This document shows positions 1 through 12,017 of a stretch of 64,000 nucleotides of DNA, one piece after another (the stretch's first letter is position 1; each line of letters opens with the position of its first letter). Position numbers and translations under genes: made by a program. The stretch spans positions 558,001 to 622,000 of the forward strand of contig MCGT01000006.1 of the NCBI GenBank assembly GCA_002104935.1, in the 5' to 3' direction. Under the pieces are notes generated by a model. It did no database searches. It saw only the letters and a program-made list of their open reading frames with translations, and was not told where the DNA came from. The DNA is from Hesseltinella vesiculosa. Its lineage: Eukaryota; Mucoromycota; Mucoromycetes; Mucorales; Cunninghamellaceae.

Positions 1-16
1 CTCACCCGCCCGACGC

Positions 17-2760
17 ATGTCATCCCGTCGAGGCTCGGTCATCAACATCAATGAACCCTTGACCTGGAAAAAACTGTCGATCCACGTCGCCCTGGCCATC
101 CACAATCTAAACATCGCAGCCCGCCACACCAACAACTTGCCGGCGGCCCAGTTTGAGGAATATACCTCGGCCATCGTCGACGCCATTCGCCTGATGCTGC
201 TGGCCTCTGGCACGGTCGACAAGGATGAACTTTCGCTGCGGGCCCACCCAGTGCTCAAGGCTCACCATCGCACCATGATGGCCTCCTTGGCCAAGCTGAT
301 CCTGTCCACCCAGACCTGCACTCATGACTATACCAAACAAACCATGGCGAAAATGCTTGCTGACGGTAATGAGCTGCTGCTGGCCACCCGCAACTTCATC
401 AGCACCTGCGAAGCCATCCCCATCGCCGTGCGTCACATCGACCCGCACCTCCTTGCGGACCACCCCAAACAAGGTAACTCCTTGCGCTACACCCTGGACG
501 GTGAACTTGCCGAGAACATAGAGGCTTATGGCAACAACATCCAAGAATCCATCGACGCCATGATCACCACCATCGAGCAGTTCAAGGAGCAACACCACAT
601 GGACGCCCTTGCTCATTGCCAGTCGGACCCACCCACCTGCACCACCGCCGAAAAGGCCCAAGCCCCGCCCTGCTGCTTTGCCCCCCAGAGCCAGCCCTAC
701 CTGGCGTCGCTGTCCGTCTCGCTCTTCAGCCAGTTCCGCAGCTTCAGCCATCAGACCGGCCAGTTCGACGCCATCTTTGACGACATCAACTACCATGGCT
801 TCCCGCCCGCCGACCTGTCCGAGCTGCGCGAAGCACGCTACACGTTGCTCAACCACATGGGCGCGCTCTTTTGTCAGCTGCAGGCCCTGACCAACGACCG
901 GGCCAACCACCTGGAGGTGCTCAACACCGTCATCGCCGCCGGCATGAACATCAAGCACACCATTGAAACCATCTGCGGCTGTGTCGACCGCCTGGCCTTT
1001 GATCCTGCCCTGCATGCCGCCTACCAGCAATACCAGCAGGCCAGCGTGACGCCACCCTCGCGCCACTTGTCCAACGCCTCGGCCCACCAGCCATACCAGC
1101 CACCCGTCGTGCCACCGGCGCTGGCTGATCACCTGCCCAACGACGAAGACGATGCCGATAGCTACTACACAGACGTGCAGACCAACAGCATGCAAGAACC
1201 CGAAGACACCAGCGAACACCCAACCTCGCCGCAGGCTCCCGTGCCGCAACAGCCACCACCTGCCCGACAATCCTCAGCCAAGCTCAAGCAATTCTTTGGT
1301 GACGAGATACCCGAAACCATACCTTCCGTCAGTGCGGCGTCGGGGCCCGCCGAGCCCGGCGACCATGGCGTGCAAGAGGCTGACCGGCCGTGGTATCTGC
1401 AGTATGACTACAAGGCCAGCGAGATCGTCTTCAACATGGAAGGCAGTGTCAAAGGAGGCACCTTGGAAGCCCTGGTGGTTCGCCTCACCCTGCATGACTA
1501 TCTGGACATGAACTTCATCAACACGTTCCTGCTGACCTATCGCTCGTTTTCGACCTCGATGCAGCTGCTCAAGCTGCTGGAGCAGCGCTATCTGATCGAG
1601 CAGCCGGCCAACCTGACGCCCGAGCAAGTCGAGACCTGGACCAACAAGAAGCTCAAGCTGATCCGCCTCCGGGTGTTCAATGTGCTCAAGACGTGGCTGG
1701 AAATGGCCTACAACAACGAGGACGACACCGACGTGCTGGACGAGCTGGAACGATTCACGACCACCACCATCCGAAGCACCCTGCGCTTCTCGGCCGAGCA
1801 ACTCGAACGGCTCATTGCCAAGCGCCGCGCCTCGTCCAAAGACACCCTGAAAAAGATGGTCCTGACCCTGCCCATGTCGCCTCCCATTCCGATCCTGCCG
1901 CGCAACCGCAAGAAGTTCCGTCTGTTGGATCTCGACCCTTTGGAAGTCGCGCGCCAGATGACCATCATGGATTTCAAGCTGTACAGTGCCATCCGTCCCG
2001 TCGAGTGCCTCAACAAGGCCTGGTCGCGCGAAGACGACGAGCCCGGGTCCAGTGTGGCCATCAACATCCGGGCTTCCATCGAATACTGCAACCAAGTCAC
2101 GTCCTGGGTGTCCGATGCCATCCTGAGCCAGCATGAAGTCAAGAAGCGCGTCACGCTCATCAAGTTCTGGGTCCAGGTGGCCGAGCGCTGCCGCCAGCTC
2201 AACAACTTCAACACCTGCATGGCCATCCTGTCCGCCTTTGACAACAGCGCTGTCGGCCGCCTCAAACGCACGTGGGAGCTCGTCGGCACCCGCACCACCC
2301 AGGTGCTCTCCACCATCCGCAAGCTCATGGGTGCCAACCGCAACTTTACCGAGTACCGAGCCATCATCCATTCCATCAACCCACCCTGCATTCCATTCCT
2401 CGGCATCTACCTTCAAGACCTCACCTTTATCGAAGACGGCAATGCCGACTTTCTCAAGACGTCCAAACACATGATCAACTTTGCCAAGCGGGCCAAAACA
2501 GCCGAGGTCATCCGTGAAATCCAGCAATACCAATCCACCTATTATCAGCTCAAGCCCGTCGACGAGCTGCAAAGCTTTATCCAGACCAACCTCCAGAGCA
2601 CGCGTGATGAAGAGCAGCTCTACAACGAAAGCTTGCGGCTCGAACCAAGGTAAAAGCAAGAAAGTAAGAAACCCCGATCACCCCGCTCATGTCTTTTTCT
2701 TTTAGGGAACGAGAAGATGAAAAGATCACTCGCCTCTTGCAAGAATCAGGATTCTTGTAA
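17..2760 (+). CDS. Ras guanine-nucleotide exchange factor (Cdc25/RasGEF family), 5' partial
   Basis: Exons 17..2649 and 2706..2760; the 56-nt intron (GTAAAA...TTTTAG) joins in phase and adds a short C-terminal tail ending GFL. The frame is open to base 2, so the Met at 17 may be internal and an N-terminal part (often an SH3 domain in this family) may lie upstream. Counting from that Met, residues ~476-600 match the RasGEF_N/REM module (GTLEALVVRLTLHDYLDMNF) and ~640-870 the catalytic CDC25 domain, with LEVARQMTIMDFKLYSAIRP, a helical-hairpin region and FLGIYLQDLTFIEDGN. Family knowledge: these proteins load GTP on Ras, upstream of adenylate cyclase/PKA. The first ~450 residues are helical, then Pro/Gln-rich and probably disordered. 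The family call is firm; the paralogue is not resolved. Confidence 0.93.
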
Positions 2761-2971
2761 ATTTTTTTTTCCCCATTCCCCACTTTCCCTTTCAATAATT
2801 GCATGTCCTTGTCAGCCCTTCATTATTTCGCCTTATTTTGTTTAGTCCAAGATGCTGTTTCTTTTTTTGTAGTTTCATTTTTTTTATTTTTTTTTTATTT
2901 TTTGCGCATGTAAAAAAGTCTATCCTGTACAAGAGAGAGTCTACTGGTGACAAAAAAAAAAAAAAAGACGA

Positions 2972-3751
2972 TCAGCTGGGAAGGTGTCGAGCGAGTCGGT
3001 TGGACAGATAGGTGAGCCAGGACAGATCCTCAGACGGGATGGGTAAGACAGGGGAGGAGGAACGGCGGTTCTGGATAAGGCGACGGTGGTTGGCATGTGG
3101 CGGTGAAGGGAGAGGTAAATCATGTGAAGGTATCGTTGAAGAGGTATGTAAAGGTTGGGTATGCATGCATCGCTGGAGGCTTTCGAGCATGGGGTCGCTA
3201 TAGCGGCGGATAAAGGCATATTCTTCGTCTAGAGCATGCTGCTCCTGGGGGTAAAGGGACGGGGCTGGCAACAGGTGGCCGGGTGAAAGCGGCGGTGAGA
3301 GCAAGGGTGCAGCCACAGGAGGGACAGGGTGCCAAGACGAAGCCGACGACAGTGATGCGCAAGGTGTGGTACGAGACGAGTGAGGAGGTGAGGTCATGCG
3401 TGCTGCGGCAAGAGAGGCGACGGCTGCTGAGTCGCAATAAGAATTTGCCGAGACGATCAAAAGTGAGTGTGGGAGTTTGGCGAGAGCAGGGGTGGCTATA
3501 GCCGATGCATGAATGGCTTGGGCCACCGGTATTGCCGACCGAGCAAGGGTCATGACAAGATCACTTGGTGACCCACTGTTTGAACGAGGGTGCCGAGATG
3601 GATGCGCTGGCTGATGATGGCCATTCGTGGGCGACAGCCGATGACCTCGTTTGATGTGCGATGGCGATCGACTTTTTCGTCGGATGGGTTTGGCTGTCAA
3701 GTCTTGAGCAATCGGTGGCATACGTTGTTGGACTGCTTGTAGATCCGTCAT
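2972..3751 (-). CDS. Hypothetical Ser/Pro/His-rich protein
   Basis: Single-exon frame of 259 codons from the ATG at 3751. Upstream in-frame sequence is dominated by Phe/Leu codons from poly-T and is better read as 5' leader. The protein is basic, Ser/Pro/His-rich and low in complexity, with RRKSRSPSHIKRGHR near the N-terminus and a more ordered motif, LDEEYAFIRRYSDPMLESL, in the second half. RRYSDP resembles a basophilic-kinase (PKA) site, which is inference only. No domain is recognised. It is convergent with the RasGEF gene (212 bp between stops) and divergent from methionine synthase. A hidden intron in the Ala-rich middle cannot be excluded. Confidence 0.55.
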   Translation of the reverse strand: MTDLQAVQQRMPPIAQDLTAKPIRRKSRSPSHIKRGHRLSPTNGHHQPAHPSRHPRSNSGSPSDLVMTLARSAIPVAQAIHASAIATPALAKLPHSLLIVSANSYCDSAAVASLAAARMTSPPHSSRTTPCASLSSASSWHPVPPVAAPLLSPPLSPGHLLPAPSLYPQEQHALDEEYAFIRRYSDPMLESLQRCMHTQPLHTSSTIPSHDLPLPSPPHANHRRLIQNRRSSSPVLPIPSEDLSWLTYLSNRLARHLPS

Positions 3752-4271
3752 GAAGTTCAGTAATGAACAAGAGAGTGTGAACGACCAGGCGAGTGATTGA
3801 GAAAAAAAAAGATAAAAAAAGAACAAAAGAAGGAAAAAAAAAAATTGGGCTGATTGAAACAGAAAATGCGTTTCATCACCCATTTTCTTTTTTTCATTTC
3901 ATGCGATTCTCAATAGCATGGCTGTGATTGGTTCATTTTTGGAAAATGGCTCATGGTCAACAAGCAAACCAGGCAAAAAAAAAAAAAATAACCTTCCAAA
4001 CTGGACAAGCTGCAGGTGGTTTTTTTTTCATTTTGTGCATGAAAAAGAAGCAGGCCATCTCAGCTATCTGTCGACGATTGCTATAGTTGTTCGGTGGCAT
4101 GTTTATGCTTTTTTTTTGTCCTCTTTCGGCTCCATTTGTGCAACGGAGATTGTCATTTGCAATATGCCGCGTTTTGATTGGACGATTTGTAGATGATGGA
4201 ATGAAAAAAAAAAAAAACCTGCCAGACCCTTCTTCTTCCACAAACTTTTTTTTTGTGATTCGTCGAACAAC

Positions 4272-4525
4272 ATGACTGAATCCATTGGTAAGAATACCAA
4301 ACCATGCATTGGACGTCCACTGCTAATAAACCTGCTGTCTGTTGACAGATCTTTTTGCTTATCTTGAGAAAACTCTCAAGGAGAGAATCATGTTCCTGGA
4401 CGGTGCCATGGGTAAGTGTTTTTATTTTCCTCTCAAACCAATGATAAAAAAAATAGAATGACCTATTCCTTTTCCACTTAGGAACCATGGTTCAGCGCCT
4501 CAAGCTGGAAGAATCCCATTTCCGA

Positions 4526-4570
<45 letters not shown>

Positions 4571-7500
4571 GGCATCTCACGAGGGTTCTTGATAGGCACG
4601 GAATTCGTCGACTGGAAAAAGGAATTGCGTGGTAACAACGATTTGTTGACCTTGACATTGCCCGATGCCATTCAAAAGATCCATCGGCAATATTTGGAAG
4701 CTGGGTCGGACATGGTGGAAACCAACACGTTCAGTTCCACATCGATTGCCCAGCTGGACTACGGCCTGGAAAACTACGCCTACCGCCTGAACAAGGAAGG
4801 AGCTGAGCTGGCCAAGCGCGCATGTCAAGAAGTCTGGCAAGAAACAGGTGTGCCCCGTTTCGTGTGTGGTGCCATTGGTCCCACCAATCGTACAGCCTCC
4901 ATCTCTCCTTCGGTCGAAAACCCAGCCCATCGCAACGTCACGTTCGATGAACTGGTGGAAGCTTATGCCGAGCAAGTGCGTGGTCTTTTGGACGGTGGGG
5001 CTGACATCTTGTTGGTCGAAACCATTTTCGATACCTTGAACGCAAAGGCTGCTGTTTATGCCATCGATGTCGTCTTGGAAGAAGACAGGTAACCTTGTAG
5101 GAAAGACAACCTCGCCCGTGCTCACATGTTTTCCCAAGCCGCCCTGCTGTGCCAGTGTTCATCTCTGGTACCATTGTGGATCAAAGTGGCCGTACCTTGT
5201 CTGGTCAAACCGGTGAAGCCTTTGTCACCTCGTTACGCCATGCCAAGCCCGTCGCCATTGGTTTGAACTGTGCTCTTGGCGCACCTCAAATGAAGCCTTT
5301 TATCCAAAACATCAGCCGCTTTACCGACGCCCATATCATTTGTTATCCCAACGCTGTAAGGCTGTTTTTTTTCAAAAAAAAGGTTGCTCATCTTTTTTTA
5401 TATCGGCGTAGGGTCTTCCCAATGCCATGGGTGAATATGATGAAACGCCAGAGCAAATGGCCAAAAACGTAGAACCCTTTGCCAAAGAAGGCCTGGTCAC
5501 CATTGTGGGTGGGTGCTGTGGTACCACACCTGAACATATCAAGGTAACCAAACACCAACACCAACACCCTCTAATTTTTTTTTTCATGGATAGGCCGTGG
5601 CTGATGTGTGTCGCAAATTCCACCCTCGCCCCAAGCCTACCAATGTGCGTGACGAAATGATCCTGTCGGGCTTGGAAATCTTGCGTGTCAACGAAACCAC
5701 TGGGTTTGTGAACGTAGGTGAACGTTGTAACGTGGCTGGCTCGCGCAAGTTCTGTCGCCACATTCTCAAGGGCGAATACGAAGAAGCCCTGGCCATTGCT
5801 CGCCTGCAGGTCGAAAACGGCGCTCAGGTGGTGGATTGCAACTTTGACGAAGGTCTGCTGGACGGCAAGGCCGCCATGACCAAATTCTTGAACATGCTGG
5901 CCTGTGACCCTGACTGTGCTCGCGTGCCTCTGATGATCGATTCCTCCAACTTTGCCGTCATCGAAGCCGGCCTAAAATGTGCCCAAGGCAAATGTATCGT
6001 TAACTCCATCTCGTTGAAAGAAGGCGAAACCGACTTTATCAAAAAAGCAAAGCTGATCAAACGTTTCGGTGCTGCTGTCGTCGTCATGGCCGTAAGTGAC
6101 CTCTTTGACCCACCGACGGCTCCTGATTGCCCCCCCCCCTTTTTTTTTACTAGTTTGACGAAGTTGGTCAAGCTGCCGAAGCGCCTCGTAAGTTGGAAAT
6201 CTGTACCCGCTCGTACCGCATTTTGGTGGATCAAGTTGGCTTCAACCCTCAAGACATCATCTTTGATCCCAACATTTTGACCATTGCCACCGGCATGGGT
6301 AAGACTGCCCACGAAAGGGAGAACCCCACTGATTTTTTTTTTTTGGCAGAGGAACACAATAACTATGCTGTGGAATTCATCGAGGCCTGCTACGGCATCA
6401 AGAAAACCCTGCCAGGTGCCAAGATCAGCGGTGGTGTATCCAACTTATCGTTTGCTTTCCGAGGTATGGACAAGGTGCGTGAAGCCATGCACTCCGTCTT
6501 CTTGTTCCACACCGTCAAGGCTGGCATGGATATGGGCATTGTGAACGCCGGGTTCTTGACTGTGTATGACGATATCCCCAAGGACTTGCTGCAATTGTGT
6601 GAAGATGCTGTGTGGAACCGGGATCCGGAAGTCACCGAAAAGCTGCTTGAATACGCCAAAGCCCACTCGAAGGATGCCAAAAAGGACGAGGACCAAGAAG
6701 AATGGCGCACGTGGCCCGTGACGGAACGAATCACCCATGCCCTGGTCAAGGGTATCATGAAGCACATTCTCGAAGACACCGAAGAAGCTCGCCAAGACAA
6801 GGTGAAATACCCTCGTGCCCTCAACGTCATCGAAGGCCCGCTCATGGCCGGTATGAACGTCGTCGGTGACCTCTTTGGCAAAGGCAAAATGTTCTTACCC
6901 CAAGTCATTCGCTCTGCTCGGTAAGACGTGTGCCCCCCTCTGTCTCTCTCTGCTGACCTTCTCTTTCCTGACGTCTTGTTTTTTTTTTCCCACCTCCATC
7001 GTCAAGTGTGATGAAAAAGGCCGTGGCCCACTTGGTGGAATTCATCAAAATAGAAAAGGAGGAAGATCTGGCAGCAGCTGGTGGCGAGGGTGAAATCAAG
7101 GGCAATGGTACCATTGTCATGGCCACCGTCAAGGGCGACGTGCACGACATTGGCAAGAACATCTGTGGGGTCGTGCTGGGCTGCAACAACTACCGTGTCA
7201 TCGACATGGGCGTGATGGTGCCGGTCGACAAGATCATTGCGACTGCTCTGGAAGAAAAGGCCGACATTGTGGGCCTGTCAGGTCTGATCACGCCCTCGCT
7301 TGAAGAAATGGTGATCGTGGCCAAGGAATTCCAAAAGGCCGGACTCAAGATCCCCATTCTGATTGGTGGCGCCACAACCAGCAAGATGCACACCGCCGTC
7401 AAGATCGCTCCTCAATACCAGTCACCCGTGGTGTACGTGCTCGATGCCTCGCGTAGCGTGCCTGTGGCCGCTAGTCTGCTGGACGACAACCTGCGCGAAG

Positions 7501-8573
7501 ACTTTGCCGATGACATCCGCGAAGAATACGACGAGCTGCGTGAAGAATACTATGAAGGTCTGGACGAAAAACGCATCCTGTCGCTGGAAGCCGCCCGGGA
7601 AAAGAAGATGCAGATCGACTGGGCCATCCACCCGCCCCCCGGCAAGCCCACGTTCCTGGGCACCAAGCTGTACAACGACCTTGACCTGCAAAAGCTCGTG
7701 GCCCACATTGACTGGAACCCCTTCTTCCAAGTGTTCCAACTCCGTGGCCGATACCCCAACCGCGGCTACCCCAAGATCTTCGACGACGAGTCGGTGGGGC
7801 CTGAAGCCCGCCGCGTCTTTGATGACGCCCAAGCCATGCTCAAGGAAATCATCCAAGGCAAGAAGCTGACAGCCCGAGGCATCGTGGGCTTCTACCCCGC
7901 CAATGCTGTGGGCGACGATATTGAAGTGTACGCCGACGACGACCGTGAAAAGGTGGTGGCCACCTTCTATGGCCTGCGCCAGCAATCCGAAAAAGAAAAC
8001 GACGACCCCTACTACTGCCTGTCGGACTTCATTGCTCCCAAGAGCTCTGGTATTGCTGACTACATTGGCATGTTTGCTGTCAGCACTGGCTTTGGCTGTG
8101 ACGAACTGTGTGCCATGTACGATGCCGACCAAGACGACTACAACTCGATCATGGCCAAGGCTCTGGCCGACCGTCTGGCCGAAGCCTTTGCTGAATACCT
8201 GCACGAAGAGGTCCGCAAGACTGACTGGGGCTATGCGTCCGAGGAAGTCATGTCGTCCGCCGACCTGTTTGCCGTGCGCTACCAAGGCATCCGTCCTGCT
8301 CCTGGTTACCCTTCGCAACCTGACCATACCGAAAAGAAGACCATGTGGGACCTTGGTGCCATTGATGAGCACACCGGCATCACCCTCACCGACTCGCTGG
8401 CCATGGACCCTGCCGCCAGTGTCAGCGGCCTGTATTTCGGCCACGAAAAGAGCACCTACTTTGCCGTCGGCAAAATCGACAAGGATCAAATCAAGGACTA
8501 TGCCAATCGAAAGAACATGCCTGTCAAGGATGTTGAAACCTGGCTCAATACCATTCTTGCTTACGACAACTAG
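4272..8573 (+). CDS. metH: Cobalamin-dependent methionine synthase (5-methyltetrahydrofolate-homocysteine methyltransferase)
   Basis: Ten exons: 4272..4287, 4349..4411, 4482..4526, 4596..5088, 5139..5355, 5412..5543, 5594..6091, 6154..6298, 6350..6920, 7007..8573. The join is 1248 codons plus stop, matching human MTR and bacterial MetH length. It transfers methyl from 5-methyl-THF to homocysteine through cob(I)alamin. All modules are present in order: homocysteine domain with zinc ligands in GLNC (C250) and [11 protein letters not shown] (C313, C314); pterin domain ([10 protein letters not shown]); cobalamin domain with the DxHxxG motif in GDVHDIGKN (lower-axial His about 773); and the C-terminal reactivation domain with RPAPGYP near 1156. 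The first exon codes five residues, so the start depends on the phase-perfect micro-exons. Intron 3 begins GTAAA and runs into about 40 A. No stop or frameshift is seen, so the gene looks functional. Confidence 0.97.
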
Positions 8574-8657
8574 ATCCTCTCTTTCATGATACACCCGTTT
8601 TTTTTTCTTACAAAATACACATCACGTTACACTCTGAGACATGGCGGATATAGCCAA

Positions 8658-8692
<35 letters not shown>

Positions 8693-9499
8693 GGGTGACC
8701 AGGCCGGTCAGAGGTGGAAACCGCATGAGAAGCTAATCCCTGACTATTTTTTTTCGTTGTCATTCATTGGCTGAGGCTCATCTGGTGGTTTTCACTGGTG
8801 ATGAGTTTTCGCTGTCGGCATGACAACGAGCCTGCAGACAAAGTCAAGAGGCACCCAGGACAAAACAAAAAAAGCGACAATGATTTTTTTTTTGGTCGGG
8901 GTCGAAGCAAATGATGCTTTGATTGGTGGGAATCCAGGTGATGTCGATTTTGGCACAGTTTTCCTGACTGTGTCACCCCACAAAGGTGTAAGAAAAGACA
9001 GCCTCGGCGACCTCTATCATTTTTTTTTCTTCTTTTTTTTTCTTTTCCTGTTCACTCACTCTACCTTGCCCCCCCTTTTTTTTTTCTTTGTTCATTGCTA
9101 TCTCATTACTTTTGTCTCCATCAAGAGGATAAAAAAAAGAAACAGCTTTTGGTCTTGACTGTTTATCTCATGCAGCATTCCTTCTTGCGATTCTTGTTCT
9201 TGAACGATTGAACTTTACTGAATTGGTCACGACCCCAAAGAAACAACAAATACTCGGCCTCACCTTTTGTTGATAAGGCTACTCTCTTTTTATTACTGAT
9301 ACCAGTCGAAACGTGCAGCATCGTACCCCATTTCAATCTCTCTCACGACCTCCATTCCCCCCTTCTCTCGCTTTACATATCTCTGAGCATCCTAGACCTT
9401 TTTATTTCTAGTATCATATCCCTTTGTCCACTTTTTTTTTTACCCTATTACTCCTAGTTTTTTTCTTACGAGCATCTTCTTATTATACAACATCACACC
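8574..9499. other. Intergenic spacer, methionine synthase to Yippee gene
   Basis: Low-complexity, AT-rich spacer of 926 bp with a ~38-nt T run near 8660-8698 and several shorter T runs. Short frames on both strands are poly-Phe or poly-Lys artefacts. The pyrimidine-rich stretch 9340-9490 just upstream of the Yippee ATG probably contains that gene's promoter and leader. I see no convincing gene or RNA here. Confidence 0.5.
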
Positions 9500-10030
9500 A
9501 TGGGCTTAAAATATCGCACTTTTCTGGATGGCCCCAAGATCTATGGGTGTTTCCAATGTAAAACTCACCTTGCCACGGATGATGCCTTTCTATCAGCTGT
9601 AAGGAAAGAGTAGGAAGGAGAAGCAACAGCAGGGGGTTCCCATTCCGTTTTTTTTAGAGATTCCAAGGTCAGCATGGGCAAGCTATACTTTTTAGTTCAG
9701 TGTAAAAAAGTCGTCATCATGGCAACCCAAAAATGGGATCTCAAGCTTCTTTTTTTTTTTTGATAGTGTCAACGTTGTTGCAGGAGAGGCAAAGGAACGG
9801 ACAATGACCACTGGTGTCCATGTGGTACAAGATATATCCTGCTGTCGATGCAAGACTGTACTGGGATGGACCTATGTAAAGACTGAACGTGCAAATGGGA
9901 TGGTTTTTTTTTTTTTCTTTTTGACACTCACACAGGATTCCCATTTTAGGTCAAGGCGTTTGATCATGAGAACAAGTATAAAGAAGGCAAATTCATCTTG
10001 GAGAAAGCACTGTTATCCACTGTTGCCTGA
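9500..10030 (+). CDS. Yippee-like zinc-binding protein
   Basis: Four exons: 9500..9598, 9658..9701, 9767..9875, 9950..10030; all junctions are GT-AG and in phase, giving 110 aa, the normal length for this family. Motifs follow the Yippee pattern: GCFQC (C17, C20), FQGQHGQAILFSSVVNV, then the second CxxC at C73/C76 followed by LGWTYVKAFDHENKYKEGKF. The two CxxC pairs form the single zinc site of the Yippee/Mis18 beta-tent fold. Its biochemical role is poorly defined; animal and fungal members are linked to cell-cycle and chromatin functions. No single long frame reveals it because all exons are short. It converges on the mL53 gene with 148 bp between stops. Confidence 0.9.
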
Positions 10031-10178
10031 CGATTACCCCACCCTCATGGCCGCTTTTGCAAAGTTTCCCACCTACATCACGCAAATAAACAAATGCTGG
10101 ATTTTTTTTTACTGGGTAAGGGTGTCTAAAGAAACGAAACTATTTACAGAAAGGAGAGGCGAAACAAAAGAAAGAAAT

Positions 10179-10627
10179 CTACCAGTTCTTGGCTTGGTCA
10201 GCCTCTTCCAACTTTTTGGCATGTTTGTTGACCAACAAGACCAAAGAATCAATGTTGAATTGGTCCGAATCCACCGAGAGCTTGTTGCCATCACCTGGAA
10301 GAGAAGAAAATCAAAACGGTTAGGCACCGATGGCTTGGGATGGAAAGGAAAACGAGTGGTTGAGGAGGGAATGGGCGAGAACTTACGGTAAACAACATCG
10401 ATTTTGGAAGGCGCTTTAGGATCATTCAAAACATGGCTAATGATCTTGATGTTGGCATTGGCTTTGCGAGCTTCATTGGTATTGATGCGATTCAACAGCA
10501 GCCTACAAACATGGAGGGTGAGCGGGGCCGATCGAGGTCTTTTATATATATCCTACTTGGCTGATTTGGATGAAAGATTAAAAGGTGACAATGCGACCTT
10601 GATTTCATTAATATGACGAGCAAGCAT
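10179..10627 (-). CDS. mL53: Mitochondrial large-subunit ribosomal protein mL53
   Basis: Three exons on the minus strand: 10557..10627, 10387..10502, 10179..10294, joined in phase to 100 aa. The protein starts MLARHINEIKVALSPFN, has a middle KIDVVYRDGNKLSVDSDQFN and ends with a charged helix (VNKHAKKLEEADQAKNW). This layout fits mL53/yeast MRPL44, a small thioredoxin-like component of the mitochondrial 54S subunit. The N-terminal stretch can serve as both strand and import signal, as in homologues. The call rests on pattern recognition of a short, poorly conserved family, so the family is likely but not certain; the gene structure itself is well supported. Confidence 0.72.
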
Positions 10628-10860
10628 GATCCGAAAAAGCGATGAAGGGCCAGGTGAAGAAAAAAAAAAAATGACACCCAAAAAAAAAACAAACAAAAAA
10701 GGTCGAGGGGACAGGTTCCAGCTCCGCTGTAGTCGAGGTCCAGGCGTGCGAAGAGGTGACACGAAGGCACGTTTCTTTTTCAATGTTGAGAGTGACTAAA
10801 CATGCATTGATTTATTGCAGAAAAGTAAAAAGAGGGGAGGGGATGCAGACAATAAAAAAA

Positions 10861-12017
10861 TCATTTTCCATGATGGAGTAAATCATCGATGGTGGGGTTG
10901 GAGGCGGGTTGATGAGTGAGCTCGGTCGGGGTTCTAGGCGAGTAGAGGGAGATATCATCGTCAGAGGGCATGAGAGTGGTGGGGGTAGAGGCAAGAGAGG
11001 TTGGGTAATTGGCTGACATGGGACTCAGTGAGTGGCCGATGTAGGATGGCGACGTGGGGAATAAATTTTGTGTGCGCACGGTCAATGGGGAGGAAGGGTA
11101 GGAGGGGGAGGCGTAGCCAGGCGGCAGCTGCTGTGAGGAGATGGAGATGGGTGGAGGGACCAGGGTGGTGGATGGGATAGAAGGAGAATGCAAGGTATTT
11201 TCGTGTGATGTCACAAAGATGGAAGGTGTGTCACCCTTTTGGTACCGGTCTCGATAGACTTGTTGGGCAAGCTCAGGTGGCAATTGGCCTAACCAGAAGA
11301 AAGAAGTCAATTTTTTTTTCCGGTTGCCTTCCTTCTGTTTAACATTACCACCGTTTTGTTGAGTAATGTGATTCATCAACTGGTCGACGAGGAGAGACTG
11401 TTGTTGATGTTTCTTTTTGGTCTGGTCGACTTCTTGAACGACTTGCTGGAACTGGTCAAAAAGCCGTTGGATTTGTTGCATCATATCGGACTGGGCCATT
11501 TGGAGGAGGGTGAGCTGAGTGTGAAAATCATGGTTGGTCTTGCCCTGGTCAGCATCCATGGTTTTGCGTTTGATTTCTTCTAATAGATCTTGCCGGTCGC
11601 GAAGGAATTTGGCATGGGAGAACTCCCAGATCTGGTTTTCGGCTAGTGTGCGATGGCCTCGTGGGGATTTGTTCACTTTGTGGAACCCATACCTATGAAT
11701 CAGGAATGAGTTTTGGGGGAGTCGAAAATAAAAAAAGGTCTTACATGTTGAGCTGTCGTACAAAACTTGAAAAATTATTGTGTTTAAAATGCTTGGGCAG
11801 AACGTCTTTCGAAAAATCCAAAATGTTGCAGACAATGAAAGATGACCCTGAATAACTCCAGGCTATTAGATGCTGGTATTGATCATCTAAAACCATGCTA
11901 AGAAAGAAAAAGGTAAGCTCAGGGCCGATGGGCGACAGAAGCTTACTTGTATAATTTGTGGACAAAGGTATTGGTGTTGGGTTTTGTGACGGATGGTATG
12001 GAGGCAGGAGAACCCAT
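10861..12017 (-). CDS. Heat-shock-factor-type transcription factor
   Basis: Four exons: 11947..12017, 11745..11897, 11349..11692, 10861..11288; 331 aa. Residues ~15-115 form a canonical HSF winged-helix DNA-binding domain: TFVHKLYN, then [33 protein letters not shown] and YGFHKVNK. A Gln/Leu-rich heptad region (~155-220) fits the HR-A/B trimerisation coiled coil. The remainder is Ser/Pro/Thr-rich, ending with an acidic [15 protein letters not shown] segment and a DDLLHHGK terminus. It should bind nGAAn-type elements as an oligomer. The start is the first ATG in frame with the domain; a further spliced leader exon near 12050-12105 is possible but is not in phase. The last intron (11289..11348) is inferred because it removes a Lys-rich insertion. 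Confidence 0.9.

Noticed and set aside
1274..2659. 461-codon antisense ORF (and 387-codon ORF at 107..1270) opposite the RasGEF gene
   Set aside because: GC-rich codon usage of the sense gene leaves the antisense frame open; the sense strand encodes clear RasGEF domains.
4487..4595. Continuous ORF through the poly-A tract in metH giving a Lys-rich insertion
   Set aside because: The tract is intronic: splicing 4526 to 4596 restores the conserved HFRGTEFVDW region in phase.
7422..8594. 390-codon antisense ORF opposite the last metH exon
   Set aside because: Shadow of a GC-rich coding exon; no start context or motifs of its own.
10031..10391. Plus-strand frame downstream of the Yippee exons
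   Set aside because: It is antisense to the mL53 exons and begins with poly-Phe; the Yippee stop is at 10030.
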